Part shown: one piece after another, positions 26,232-35,016 of the stretch
Numbering within the stretch: position 1 is the first letter of the stretch
Layout: each line of letters begins with the position of its first letter
Origin: Joyebacterum sp964521425
GTDB taxonomy: Bacteria > Joyebacterota > Joyebacteria > Joyebacterales > Joyebacteraceae
DNA length: 64,000 bases
Direction: 5' to 3'
NCBI GenBank assembly: GCA_964521425.1
Contig: CAZFRO010000005.1
Span: forward strand, 1 to 64,000
Notes under the pieces: model-generated
Database searches by the model: none
What the model saw: only the letters and a program-made list of their open reading frames with translations
Told to the model about the DNA's origin: nothing
Program-made: the position numbers and the translations under genes

Positions 26232-29200
26232 CTACTCCTTGTCCGGGGTCAGATTCAATCTCGCTATCTTCTTGAGAAGTCCCTGCCTGCTTAGCCCGAG
26301 TGCTTCGGCAGTCCGCGACTTGTTCCACTTGTACTGCTCTAGCATCTGCAGGATGACTCTGCTCTCCACGCCCTCGACCATGTCCTTGAGTGAAAGCTGG
26401 ACACCCGGCCTTGGTGGCTTGATGGTCACTTCAACGGAACGGAATCTCTCCGAGAGCGACTGCGCGGATATCGGCACGCGCGGCTTGGACAGTGCAACAG
26501 CTCGCTGGATCTCGTTCTCCAGTTCTCGCACATTGCCTGGCCAGTCATAGTTCACGAGAACGTCCATCGCATGATCGGTGAAGCCAGAGATGTCCTTGTT
26601 GCACTCGTCGGAGAAGAGATCGAGGAAGTGCTGGGCCAAGAGCGGGATATCATCTCTCCTCTCCCTGAGAGCCGGCATGCGGATGCGGACCACATTCAGG
26701 CGGTAGAAGAGGTCCTCACGGAAGTGTCCCGCTTTCACCTCCCCATCAAGCAGCTTGTTGGTGGCGGCGATTATGCGAACATCCACGTCGATGCAGTCTG
26801 TCGCCCCGACTCTGCGGATCTCGCCCTCCTGCAGGACGCGCAATAGCTTCACCTGAAGCGCCTGCGGCATATCCGCGATCTCGTCGAGGAAGAACGTCCC
26901 CCGATTGGCCGATTCAAAGAGCCCCGTCTTCTCTTTCAGCGCCCCCGTGAATGCGCCGCGGACGTGACCGAAAAGCTCGCTCTCGAGCAACTGCTCCGGG
27001 AGCGCCGCGCAGTTCTGAGGCACAAAGCGGGCATGCTTGCGGGAGCTGTTGTGGTGGATGGCGCGGGCAACGAGTTCCTTCCCCGTCCCTGATTCACCTT
27101 CTATGAGCACTGTGACTGATGTGGCCGCGACCTTCTGAAGAAGAGAGAAGAGTTGCTGCATCTTGGCGCTTCGGCCAATGATATTCGCAAAGGAGAATCG
27201 ACTGTCGACTTCCCAGCGAAGCGTCTCCAGTTCCTCCTCCAGATCAGCACGCAGCCGGACATTGTCTATTGCGGTCGCTGCCTGTGCGGCCAGAGCCTCG
27301 ACAAAGCGCACATCTTCGTGGGAGAACGTTGTGTCTCTCTTTTGATAGTCGAGGTAGATGAAACCGATAAGCTGCTCCCGCAGCGTCATCGGGACGACAA
27401 GCAGGCTCCTCAGATCATGATCGACAACGAGTGCCGTGAGCGCAGGGGAGCATTGATCATCGCGTGTGACTCGGATGATCGGCTCACCCTCCGCCAGGTG
27501 TTCAAGAAGCACAGGCACAGACTCTTGCATCTCCAGCTCCACTCCCTCGCGCACGCAGAGCGACGACTGACAAGTGATCCCTTTCGACCCGGGCTGCAGG
27601 AGGTGCACCACAACTGTCTCAGCAGGAATACCTGCAGCGGCAATGTCCGCCAGCTCGCGCGCGGCATCTCCCTGTGATTCCGACGATGCCAACACCTGGC
27701 TTGATCTGTAGAGCGACGCAAGATGCTCTCGCTCGCCCGGAAGCTCAGCTGCGGGAAGCTGGAGAGCCCTAGCCATCAGCGCGAGTTCTTCCTGGATTAC
27801 TCGCGTGTCTCGCCGGGCGCCGAGATTCCGAAAGATGTCCCGGGATTCCTCGAGCAGTGCCACGGCATCGCGCAGTTCGCCTCTCTCGCGTTCGACCCGA
27901 GCCGTCGCCGCCAATGACTGGGCAAGCTCATACGGCGCCTTGATTGCCCTGAGTGTCTCTGTGGCTTCGCCGCACAGCCCCAGAGCTCGGTTCAACTCGC
28001 CATCGCGTGTCGCTATCTCGCCCAGAACGCGAGCTGAGTTGGCGGCTTCGAGGCGGTTCTCGATCCTCGTCGAGAGCTTGCGTGACTCTTCAGCGGACTC
28101 ACGTGCCTCCCGGTGCCTTCCCTGAGCCAAGAGCGCCTCTGCTCGGGCACGGAGTAGCTCCGGGAGATCATCGACGCTCCTCATCTCATTCATGAGCACC
28201 TCAGCTCGACCGTAGTACCCGAGCGCGAAACCGGGATTGCCACAGGCGAGTTCGAGCTGGCCTAGGTCGACGAGGATCATCGCAAGACCCCACTGATCCC
28301 CTGCCTGCTCCGCCCAAGAGGAGGCATCGTGGAGACACTGCGCTGCCTTCTTGTATACGCCGCGACGAGCCCAGAGACACCCCATGTTCAGGAGCGCGAG
28401 CTGCAACTGATACAAGTCACCTGCGCGTGAGGCCAGCAGTAGTGCCTCCGCAAGATACTGCTCCGCCGCTTCCCAGTTCCCCAAGCGCATGCTCGTCCAC
28501 CCTGCATTGCTCAGATAGATGCTCAGGGGAGTATTGACGCTGCCGTCCCCGCGAGATGCCTCCACAGCGCGAAGAGACCATGCCAAGGATGATTGCCACT
28601 CGCATAAGGCATGGAGAGCATTGCTCTTGGAGGTGTAGCTCCGAGCTATGAGATCAGTCCTGCCGGAACCCTCAAGCAGAACGATGCTCTCATCGGCAAG
28701 CTGGTCTGCCTCGCGGAACTCACCCCTCGCACAATGCACGATGCAGAATGAGAGCTGAATGCCGGCCGTTCGGATTCTGTTCTTACTCTCCGTCGACAAC
28801 TTGAGCGCTCTATCTAATGCACGCAGAGCCCCATCGGGATCCCCACTGAGTGTAGCGGCCCTCCCCAGCAGCCACAGGAGTTCGATGAGCTCGTCCTTGG
28901 ACTCTGGTTGATTCCGCGCTGCCACGTCCAGGCCGAGCCGGGACACTCTGGCACATAACGACGTTCTGCCTGCGCGCCAGTAGCCGGCAGACAGGTGGAC
29001 CAGCGAGGACAGAACGCGACCAGGCACATCGCTGGTAGCAGCCAGTACCGTCTCCAGGAGACCGAGGTAGCACTCCGATTCATCGAGCTGCTCTGCATCG
29101 AGAGCACTGATGGTCATATCGACTGCGATGGGCAGAGCGTCGCCATGCCGTCCCGCACAGGTCAGGTGCCATGCCACGGCTCCGTCGCGTCCCTCCTCTG

Positions 29201-31091
29201 GAGGATCATCGTCGCAGGGCTCACCAAGAACCCGGGCTACTTGTTCGTGCAGCTTTCGCTTCAAGTCTGCATCGGATTCGGGCCACAACAGTCGCCTGAC
29301 AAGATCGGCGGTCAGGGAACGGACGTCGCGAAAGCGCGGGAGCGAGGCAAGACCGAGCGCGGCCAGTCGCTGAATCGCTTCATCCACATCCAGCGCTGGG
29401 AGACCGGTAATCCGGACGATTGTGTCACCGGTTATTCCGGGTCCCAGAGCGACAACACGTGCGACCTCCAACTCGGCGTTAGAGAGACCCGCCAACCGGG
29501 TTCTGAGCATCTCAGATATCGAATCTGGGACACCTGCCTCGTCTGCTCGACACACGTCGAGCGCGAGACCCTCTGGGGACCTTTGAAGGCAGCCCCTCGA
29601 AGCCAAGTACCCAGTCAGCTCCCTGACGAATCGAGGGCTGCTGTCCGTGTGCTCGACCAACCAGTCGATAAGCCCGCTGCATGGCGCCGTGCCCGTGGTT
29701 TCCCCAACCAGGAGACCGACGTCGTACCAGAGCATAGTGCCGATTTCCTCGAACTGAACCGTGAGTGGTTCCCCAAGTACGTTCCTCCCAACCCCCGACC
29801 ACGCCAAGTCGGATTCAGAGGAGACCTGATCGCACATAACAAGCAAGAGCATTGGACCCTTCACTGCGGAGGTCTCCGCAATGATGATCTCAAGATCCTC
29901 AGGAGACAGGGTCTCGATTCCATCCACAAGGACAACGGTGGGTCCCTTGGAGCCAGCGTGTGAACCTGAGTCTGCGGTCCAAGCGACAGAATGCTCCGAC
30001 TCTGAGGGGCTCCCGCTCCCGGCTTGACGCCGAGTGTCCCAAGAGACCTCCGCGAACCTGCCGCCCTCGGCAAGCGCCTCTATCCGACACAGCTGACCCA
30101 GTGTGCTCTTGCCCACACCCCTTGGACCCACGAGAACGAGAGCATGCCCACCACGGCGCTCGGCTCGGCGCTTGCCCCAACCGAACAGATGGAGAGCGTC
30201 GTCACGCATCACGATCCCACTGCCGCGTCTGTGCGGTTCATCCAGACCCAAGGCCGCAAGATCTACACCGCGAAGGAGCCCCCTGGCCTCCTGAGCTCCT
30301 CGGGGTCTCAGAGCCTCTTCGGACGACAGTATCTTGGCTAGCACGTCCTGAAGTCCAATCGGAAGCTCGGGTCTGATCTCGGACAGCATCTCAATCGGAT
30401 CGGGAGATCCACTTGGGTTCCCCTCCAACGCACTGAACAGAAGTTCGATGATGATTCTGCCAACTGAGAGAAGATCGGCATGTGCTCCGCTTTCAGACCG
30501 CGGAGCCAATTCGAGCGGCGATCGAGAGGTGCCATCGAACCCTTGGCAGGACCTTCGACGCCATGCGCGGTGGAATCCGATCACGTGCACTGAGACGGGC
30601 ATCGTGGAATCACTGCCAGTCGATACCCACACGCAATCACGCGTGAGTGCGGTGTGTGCCAGACCAACTGCATGCACGTAATCGAGAAAGCCAAGAAGCG
30701 AATCAAACAGGGATGTGATGCTGTCGATGTCGGCGCCTGACTTGGCCCAACTGCTGAGGGACTGCCACGGTCCATCTGATTCCAGAAAGAGACCCGGAGT
30801 ATGAACAGATCGAGGGGAAAGGCCAAGGACTCGGGGAATGAGGGGATGAGACAATCTGGATAATGTGCGAAACTCCCTGAGCAGTCCAGACAGCAGCGGG
30901 GAACTACTGCCTCTCGTGTGTGCCAGGAGTTCGACGCCGACGGTATCCCCCGTCTGCGTGTTGCGACCCTGCCACAGCTCAACACCATTGACGTTGCCGA
31001 GCTGCTTCACGAGCTCGCAGTCGAATGGTTGGTCCCCGTCACATGCAATACGATGATTGCGCTTCTCACAACGACCACTCTCTGATGTCAT
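26232..31091 (-). CDS. Giant regulator: pseudokinase, P-loop ATPase, TPR, GAF, sigma54-activator AAA+ and Fis-type HTH
   Basis: The 1619-residue product shows, in order: a Ser/Thr-kinase-like domain (about 22-285) lacking the key residues (HRD region reads HTALTRDC, DFG region VIGFHRA, no VAIK Lys); a P-loop ATPase (about 300-600; Walker A GPRGVGKST about 321-329, Walker B VVLVDGIE); a long TPR region (about 640-1120); a GAF domain (about 1125-1277); a sigma54-interaction AAA+ domain (about 1300-1535; GESGTGKE, GAFTGA loop, FFLDEIADM); and a Fis-like HTH (about 1570-1612, NKSRTAEALGLSRQGLLKKI). It should activate sigma54 promoters in response to a signal sensed by the N-terminal half. ATG follows GGGAGGAG. 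The HD-GYP gene lies 52 bases upstream on the same strand. Confidence 0.92.
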   Translation of the reverse strand: MTSESGRCEKRNHRIACDGDQPFDCELVKQLGNVNGVELWQGRNTQTGDTVGVELLAHTRGSSSPLLSGLLREFRTLSRLSHPLIPRVLGLSPRSVHTPGLFLESDGPWQSLSSWAKSGADIDSITSLFDSLLGFLDYVHAVGLAHTALTRDCVWVSTGSDSTMPVSVHVIGFHRAWRRRSCQGFDGTSRSPLELAPRSESGAHADLLSVGRIIIELLFSALEGNPSGSPDPIEMLSEIRPELPIGLQDVLAKILSSEEALRPRGAQEARGLLRGVDLAALGLDEPHRRGSGIVMRDDALHLFGWGKRRAERRGGHALVLVGPRGVGKSTLGQLCRIEALAEGGRFAEVSWDTRRQAGSGSPSESEHSVAWTADSGSHAGSKGPTVVLVDGIETLSPEDLEIIIAETSAVKGPMLLLVMCDQVSSESDLAWSGVGRNVLGEPLTVQFEEIGTMLWYDVGLLVGETTGTAPCSGLIDWLVEHTDSSPRFVRELTGYLASRGCLQRSPEGLALDVCRADEAGVPDSISEMLRTRLAGLSNAELEVARVVALGPGITGDTIVRITGLPALDVDEAIQRLAALGLASLPRFRDVRSLTADLVRRLLWPESDADLKRKLHEQVARVLGEPCDDDPPEEGRDGAVAWHLTCAGRHGDALPIAVDMTISALDAEQLDESECYLGLLETVLAATSDVPGRVLSSLVHLSAGYWRAGRTSLCARVSRLGLDVAARNQPESKDELIELLWLLGRAATLSGDPDGALRALDRALKLSTESKNRIRTAGIQLSFCIVHCARGEFREADQLADESIVLLEGSGRTDLIARSYTSKSNALHALCEWQSSLAWSLRAVEASRGDGSVNTPLSIYLSNAGWTSMRLGNWEAAEQYLAEALLLASRAGDLYQLQLALLNMGCLWARRGVYKKAAQCLHDASSWAEQAGDQWGLAMILVDLGQLELACGNPGFALGYYGRAEVLMNEMRSVDDLPELLRARAEALLAQGRHREARESAEESRKLSTRIENRLEAANSARVLGEIATRDGELNRALGLCGEATETLRAIKAPYELAQSLAATARVERERGELRDAVALLEESRDIFRNLGARRDTRVIQEELALMARALQLPAAELPGEREHLASLYRSSQVLASSESQGDAARELADIAAAGIPAETVVVHLLQPGSKGITCQSSLCVREGVELEMQESVPVLLEHLAEGEPIIRVTRDDQCSPALTALVVDHDLRSLLVVPMTLREQLIGFIYLDYQKRDTTFSHEDVRFVEALAAQAATAIDNVRLRADLEEELETLRWEVDSRFSFANIIGRSAKMQQLFSLLQKVAATSVTVLIEGESGTGKELVARAIHHNSSRKHARFVPQNCAALPEQLLESELFGHVRGAFTGALKEKTGLFESANRGTFFLDEIADMPQALQVKLLRVLQEGEIRRVGATDCIDVDVRIIAATNKLLDGEVKAGHFREDLFYRLNVVRIRMPALRERRDDIPLLAQHFLDLFSDECNKDISGFTDHAMDVLVNYDWPGNVRELENEIQRAVALSKPRVPISAQSLSERFRSVEVTIKPPRPGVQLSLKDMVEGVESRVILQMLEQYKWNKSRTAEALGLSRQGLLKKIARLNLTPDKE

Positions 31092-31143
31092 TCACTCCTC
31101 CCTGCACCCTCTCCACAACCCATGATCCAGTCGCTGATCCAGC

Positions 31144-32424
31144 TCAGGACTTCTTGGTCCTGACTTCCACACCTCCATCAGAGATGAGTTTGAGGAAGAC
31201 GTCGACCACTCGAGCATCGAAATCGGTCCCCCTCCCCTGTCGCAACTCCTCCAACGCTACATCTGTGTCCAAACCCCGCCTGTAAGGGCGATCAGACGTC
31301 ATCGCGTCAAATGCGTCCGCCACCTTCACGATGCTCGCCTCAAGCGGAATCTCACTGCCCTCAAGACCATCGGGATAGCCCTTTCCATCACAGCGTTCGT
31401 GATGATAGAGCACAACCTCGCGCGCACCCTTCAGGAAGTGAAGATCGGAGACGATTCTGGCGCCGGTCTCCGGGTGCGTCCGCATCTCTTTCCATTCATC
31501 ATCGCTGAGTTTCCCCGGCTTGAGGAGCACATCGTGCTGTATCGCGATCTTGCCCATGTCATGAAGGAGGCTGGCGTACTCGACTATTAGTACACGCCGT
31601 TCGGACAGCCCCATTCGCCGGGCTATGCTCGTCGAGTACTCGGTCACTCGCTCGGAGTGACCACTCGTGAACGGGTCGCTCGCATCAATCGCCGACGTGA
31701 GAGCTCTCACCGTGTTCATGTGGGCTTCACGCATGTCCATGTAGAGCTTGAAGGAGTAGCGTGCCAGCATGAGCGGAAACAGGAAGAGAGCTACGCCGGG
31801 AATGCCGACATGGAGGTAGATCACGACCATGATCGCGCCCAGTGGAACGAAACCGACGAGATGCGTGGCAGTAGTCCAGAGGTATGTGCGCTGCCATACG
31901 CGCCATGGGTTCGTGTGCTGGATAAGCGAGATCACGAAGCTGACGCCAAAAGTATCCACAAGGAAATACGTGGCTCCGCAGGCCGCCAAGGGGAGAATCA
32001 ACTCAGTCACATTCGGGGTCAGGTAACCGCCCGCCTTTTCGAAGACGAACCCGGCCGCGAAGATCATGACAATGAAGAGAGATGCATTGAAGAGCACTTT
32101 GTACATCGGCTGCTTCGCTGCCGACGCGGCCACGGTGACGATTGTCGAGATGATAGCTGCGACAACCGGTCCGAAGATGACGATGGCGGCATAGTCCAGC
32201 GCAGATGATACCGTGATGTAGGCACTGGAGCCCGGCAGTGTGATCGGACTGAGCTCTGCGGCGAAGGCGAAGAGCAGCCACCACAGAACTGGAGCCCAGG
32301 AATCAACATGGACTGTGGGGAACTTCCATACCGCCAGGACAAGCCCAAGCCCCACTATGAGGAAATAGTAGAGTCTGAACCAGACCGTTGTCCCCTCGAA
32401 GGGACTTGCCGTGGAGTCACTCAA
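31144..32424 (-). CDS. Membrane HD-GYP domain protein (putative c-di-GMP phosphodiesterase)
   Basis: The 426-residue product has about six to seven membrane helices (about 15-225), which may form a sensor of the MASE type, and a C-terminal HD-GYP domain (about 235-420) with GHSERVTEYS, the metal-binding LLHDMGKIAI, and HHERCDGKGYPDGL. HD-GYP proteins hydrolyse cyclic di-GMP to GMP or 5'-pGpG. The open frame begins at TTG 32424 with a weak AAGG upstream, so the start is uncertain. It is followed at 52 bases by the giant sigma54-type regulator, which suggests a link between second-messenger turnover and that regulator. Confidence 0.9.
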   Translation of the reverse strand: MSDSTASPFEGTTVWFRLYYFLIVGLGLVLAVWKFPTVHVDSWAPVLWWLLFAFAAELSPITLPGSSAYITVSSALDYAAIVIFGPVVAAIISTIVTVAASAAKQPMYKVLFNASLFIVMIFAAGFVFEKAGGYLTPNVTELILPLAACGATYFLVDTFGVSFVISLIQHTNPWRVWQRTYLWTTATHLVGFVPLGAIMVVIYLHVGIPGVALFLFPLMLARYSFKLYMDMREAHMNTVRALTSAIDASDPFTSGHSERVTEYSTSIARRMGLSERRVLIVEYASLLHDMGKIAIQHDVLLKPGKLSDDEWKEMRTHPETGARIVSDLHFLKGAREVVLYHHERCDGKGYPDGLEGSEIPLEASIVKVADAFDAMTSDRPYRRGLDTDVALEELRQGRGTDFDARVVDVFLKLISDGGVEVRTKKS

Positions 32425-32467
32425 ATCAAGAACCTTGTGGTGGGGCGGGCCGACATCATCCTAGTCG

Positions 32468-32527
32468 CTACAACCAGCCTGATTTACCGGCCAGCACGAT
32501 GTCATATAGGAATCTGAAGAAGAACAA
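32468..32527 (-). CDS. Possible 19-residue leader peptide before the HD-GYP gene
   Basis: GAGGAGG, 7 bases, then TTG opens a 19-codon frame (LFFFRFLYDIVLAGKSGWL, stop TAG at 32470-32468). The ribosome binding site is far better than that of the downstream HD-GYP gene. Only the binding site and the hydrophobic composition support it; it may be chance. Confidence 0.2.
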   Translation of the reverse strand: MFFFRFLYDIVLAGKSGWL

Positions 32528-32642
32528 AATTCCACCTCCTCGCGTCGTAAGCTACCCTTGGAAGCTACTGCTCATCTCTGACATGATGTCCACGTTCCAA
32601 GGGCAATAGGGGACGCTTCGCTGTGAGGTCGAATTCGCTTCG

Positions 32643-33461
32643 CTAGTCCTCCTGTACACTAGTCTCAGATGCCGGCCCGATGATCTCATATTCTGTTGGC
32701 ACTTTGCGCCGAAGGCGCCGCAGATATCTATTTACCGCATCAAGCGTAGCGAGCGCTGCCGCAAGCACTGGATCTCCGTTCACGGCACACGCACCGATCA
32801 GTTGTTTCTCCTGCCTGTCGGCGACGTGGATGACAGCTGTAACGACAATTGGAGTTCCACCGATCGTCACCTGCTCAATCGCATTCACCGCCAGGAGGCC
32901 CGCGTCGTCAAGAAGCTGCTGTATGGCCTTGATGACGGCCTCGGACACGGACCGCAGAATCGATGCTGGTGCGTCCGCACCGGCGACTGATGCCACGGTC
33001 TCGCCATCACCCAAGGCAAGCTCCACGCGTGCCTCGGCCATATTCTGTGACTGAGCCACGCTTACGCCCACGAACTCGACACGGCGTTCACTCGTCTCAA
33101 GATGGCGGGCAGGTGCTGGAGCCTGTGGATTCTCGGCCTGTGGCCCTTCTTCCTTAGGACCGGAGTGCACAGGCTCATCGTCATCAACGAGCGCCACGCT
33201 TATCTTCCGATGATCCACAGGGAAGCCAAGCTTGGCCACCATCAGCGAGCCGACATCACGCGCGACCTGCTTCGCGCTCCGTGCCGTTCCCGCGACAACG
33301 TGTATCTCGAGGATTCCTCCCCTATCGTCTGCCACGACTCGTGCCGATCTCACATCGTGCAGGCTGACCAGAGCCTGCTCAACATCGCCGATGGGCACAA
33401 CGCGGTCGCTTGCCTTGAGAAGTATGGCGCCGCCTCCTGCTAGCTCATGGGTTCGTGGCAC
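32643..33461 (-). CDS. Conserved two-domain protein of unknown function
   Basis: The 272-residue product is soluble, without signal peptide. The N-terminal domain (about 15-95) has the pattern VEQALVSLHDVRSARVVADDRG..EIHVVA...KQVARDVGSL, resembling a small alpha/beta dimerisation domain. An Ala/Pro-rich linker (about 100-125) and a second domain (about 130-260; RVEFVGVSV, ARVELALGD, ILRSVSEAVIKAIQQLL, TIGGTPIVVTAVI, NGDPVLAAALATLDAVNRYL) follow. I recall similar uncharacterised proteins in other phyla but no function. GTG at 33461 has no clear Shine-Dalgarno sequence. It is the first gene before the HD-GYP/regulator pair on the same strand. Confidence 0.7.
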   Translation of the reverse strand: MPRTHELAGGGAILLKASDRVVPIGDVEQALVSLHDVRSARVVADDRGGILEIHVVAGTARSAKQVARDVGSLMVAKLGFPVDHRKISVALVDDDEPVHSGPKEEGPQAENPQAPAPARHLETSERRVEFVGVSVAQSQNMAEARVELALGDGETVASVAGADAPASILRSVSEAVIKAIQQLLDDAGLLAVNAIEQVTIGGTPIVVTAVIHVADRQEKQLIGACAVNGDPVLAAALATLDAVNRYLRRLRRKVPTEYEIIGPASETSVQED

Positions 33462-33490
33462 TCAAGGTGCCGCTCGCGGCCTGAATCTAC

Positions 33491-33520
33491 AATAAACTAC
33501 GTTGTCGGGAGGAAAGTCAA
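33491..33520 (-). promoter_or_regulatory. Candidate promoter for the two-domain protein and downstream cluster
   Basis: On the minus strand TTGACT (33520-33515), an 18-base spacer and TTTATT (33496-33491), 30 bases before the GTG start at 33461. Confidence 0.4.
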
Positions 33521-33676
33521 GAGCTAACGCCTGCATCGGCGGCAACGACCTCTCGCACACACTATGCTTGTCGATTTCAGCTTGACAGCGAAGGGGAATC
33601 ATGTCACACATCCGAGGGTGGAAGCAACGATATGGCGAATGGGTGACTGCAGGCATCCCTATTGAGGAGGTGTAGC

Positions 33677-33856
33677 ATGGGAATGCGGGGATGGCGACCA
33701 TCGGCGACGCTGCTGACCGCCATGATCGCGCCTGATGTTGGGGTGGCGCCGAGTTGCACCAGCCCTGATGACCTCAAGTGCGGTCTAGGATACCGTGAGC
33801 CCCAAGAGCAAGCGTCTACCGCTCACCCGTGCGAATTCGAGATCCGGCCGAGATAG
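33677..33856 (+). CDS. Possible small protein of 59 residues
   Basis: ATG at 33677 follows GAGGAGGTG at a good distance. The frame gives MGMRGWRPSATLLTAMIAPD... with a short hydrophobic start, two later Cys and no recognisable domain. It may be the start of a decayed lipoprotein gene or chance. The following 270 bases (33857-34126) hold no gene but a perfect 9-bp hairpin (CTCAACGGG, loop ATT, CCCGTTGAG) at 33925-33945 without a T tract. Confidence 0.3.
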   Translation: MGMRGWRPSATLLTAMIAPDVGVAPSCTSPDDLKCGLGYREPQEQASTAHPCEFEIRPR

Positions 33857-34126
33857 GGCTCTGCGCAGACTGAGGACGGACTCACACCCCCTTGCTCGCT
33901 TTCGCTTCGTGGGATTTCCTGCCACTCAACGGGATTCCCGTTGAGCCACCGGGTCCAGGGCTCCCCGATTCCAACCTTCGGATGAGGATTGTGAGGGCGA
34001 TGACGGAGGCAACAGGAGGCTCAGGTTGCAGCGGAGTATTCCTCCTGAGGAGCGCTAGGAGCCCGCCGGATCGGTTCGACATCGAAGCAGCGTTCACCTA
34101 CCCTATCACGCGAGGAGGTACCCCCG

Positions 34127-35011
34127 TTGAATTTGAAGCCAATCTCCAGCTGCGCGGCCACTCTTATTGCTGGTGCACTGATGCTCTCGGTGATGCCAGG
34201 CTGTGGCAATGCCGAGAGCGGAAATGCACCGTACGACATCGACACTCTCCAGCCTGGAGAGCGAGCACTGGTTACGCTCCCTCTCGAGTTCGATATCGTG
34301 TCGTCGAACAGGCTGTACGTTGATGGCGTGCTAGTCAAACACGCTCTTCTCACGACGGAGGACGGTGGCTCGCTCTTCCTCAACGGAACACCGATTCTCC
34401 CTCACAGGCCGTGCCCAGAGGGACCGCCGTTGCCCGAGGAGACATACGAGCGGGTCTACGGGGCCGTTCCATATGTTCAGGAACTCGTGGAATCAGGTGC
34501 CTCGGCGAGAGAGGCCGGGCAGGCGTATCTGGCTGCAAAGAGGAGAGTAGTTGGCAGACTGCATGAGCTGTACCTTGCTGCTCGCGAGTCTGGAAAGGAC
34601 CGAGACGCTGCGGGGACCGTGGCTTTCGATGCTCTTAGGGACCTAGACGAGGCGAGTCTGATTGACTGGGACGGCGAGGTCACGCAGAGCTACAACATGT
34701 TTATCGTCACCTGGAGAGGAATGAGAGGAGAGGAAGAGATCCTGTTCGTGGACTCCGGGCCGGAGAGGCTCCAGGCACCGAGCGAGGAGGCGAAGCAGCG
34801 TCTCGCCACGCGGCTCTACGAACTGCTCGGCCGGGGTGGCGCACCGTGCTGGTACGTCATCACGTGCAGCAGCACGTCTATCGACATAGGGACGGAAGCC
34901 GTCGCCAAGACGCAAGCTCATCTCGATGAGGCAAGGCAGACCGGGGTGATCGAGGGCGGTGCTCTGTCGAAGCTCGCAGTCGAGCAGATACTTGCCAATG
35001 AGGGGAGGTGA
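34127..35011 (+). CDS. Lipoprotein of unknown function, coupled to the gingipain-like gene
   Basis: The 294-residue product has a lipoprotein signal (ATLIAGALMLSVMPGC, Cys about 26). The mature part contains a short beta region (RALVTLPLEFDIVSSNRLYVDG) and a mainly helical part (about 100-290, EETYERVYG, AGQAYLAAKRRVVGRLHELYLAAR). TTG at 34127 is chosen because GAGGAGG lies 8 bases upstream and the signal peptide begins there. The stop at 35011 lies 5 bases before the ATG of the large secreted protein, and the Shine-Dalgarno of that gene is inside this one, so expression is coupled. A partner, inhibitor or anchor for the downstream protein is a reasonable guess, with no direct evidence. Confidence 0.65.
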   Translation: MNLKPISSCAATLIAGALMLSVMPGCGNAESGNAPYDIDTLQPGERALVTLPLEFDIVSSNRLYVDGVLVKHALLTTEDGGSLFLNGTPILPHRPCPEGPPLPEETYERVYGAVPYVQELVESGASAREAGQAYLAAKRRVVGRLHELYLAARESGKDRDAAGTVAFDALRDLDEASLIDWDGEVTQSYNMFIVTWRGMRGEEEILFVDSGPERLQAPSEEAKQRLATRLYELLGRGGAPCWYVITCSSTSIDIGTEAVAKTQAHLDEARQTGVIEGGALSKLAVEQILANEGR

Positions 35012-35016
35012 GCGAG

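Noticed and set aside
32690..32705. TGGCACTTTGC as a sigma54 promoter
   Set aside because: GG-GC distance is 8 instead of 10 bases and the site is inside a coding region in the wrong sense.
33582..33610. TTGACA before the small frame at 33677
   Set aside because: No -10-like hexamer at 16-18 bases downstream.
33925..33945. Perfect 9-bp hairpin as terminator
   Set aside because: No T tract follows on either strand and no gene ends directly upstream; role unknown.
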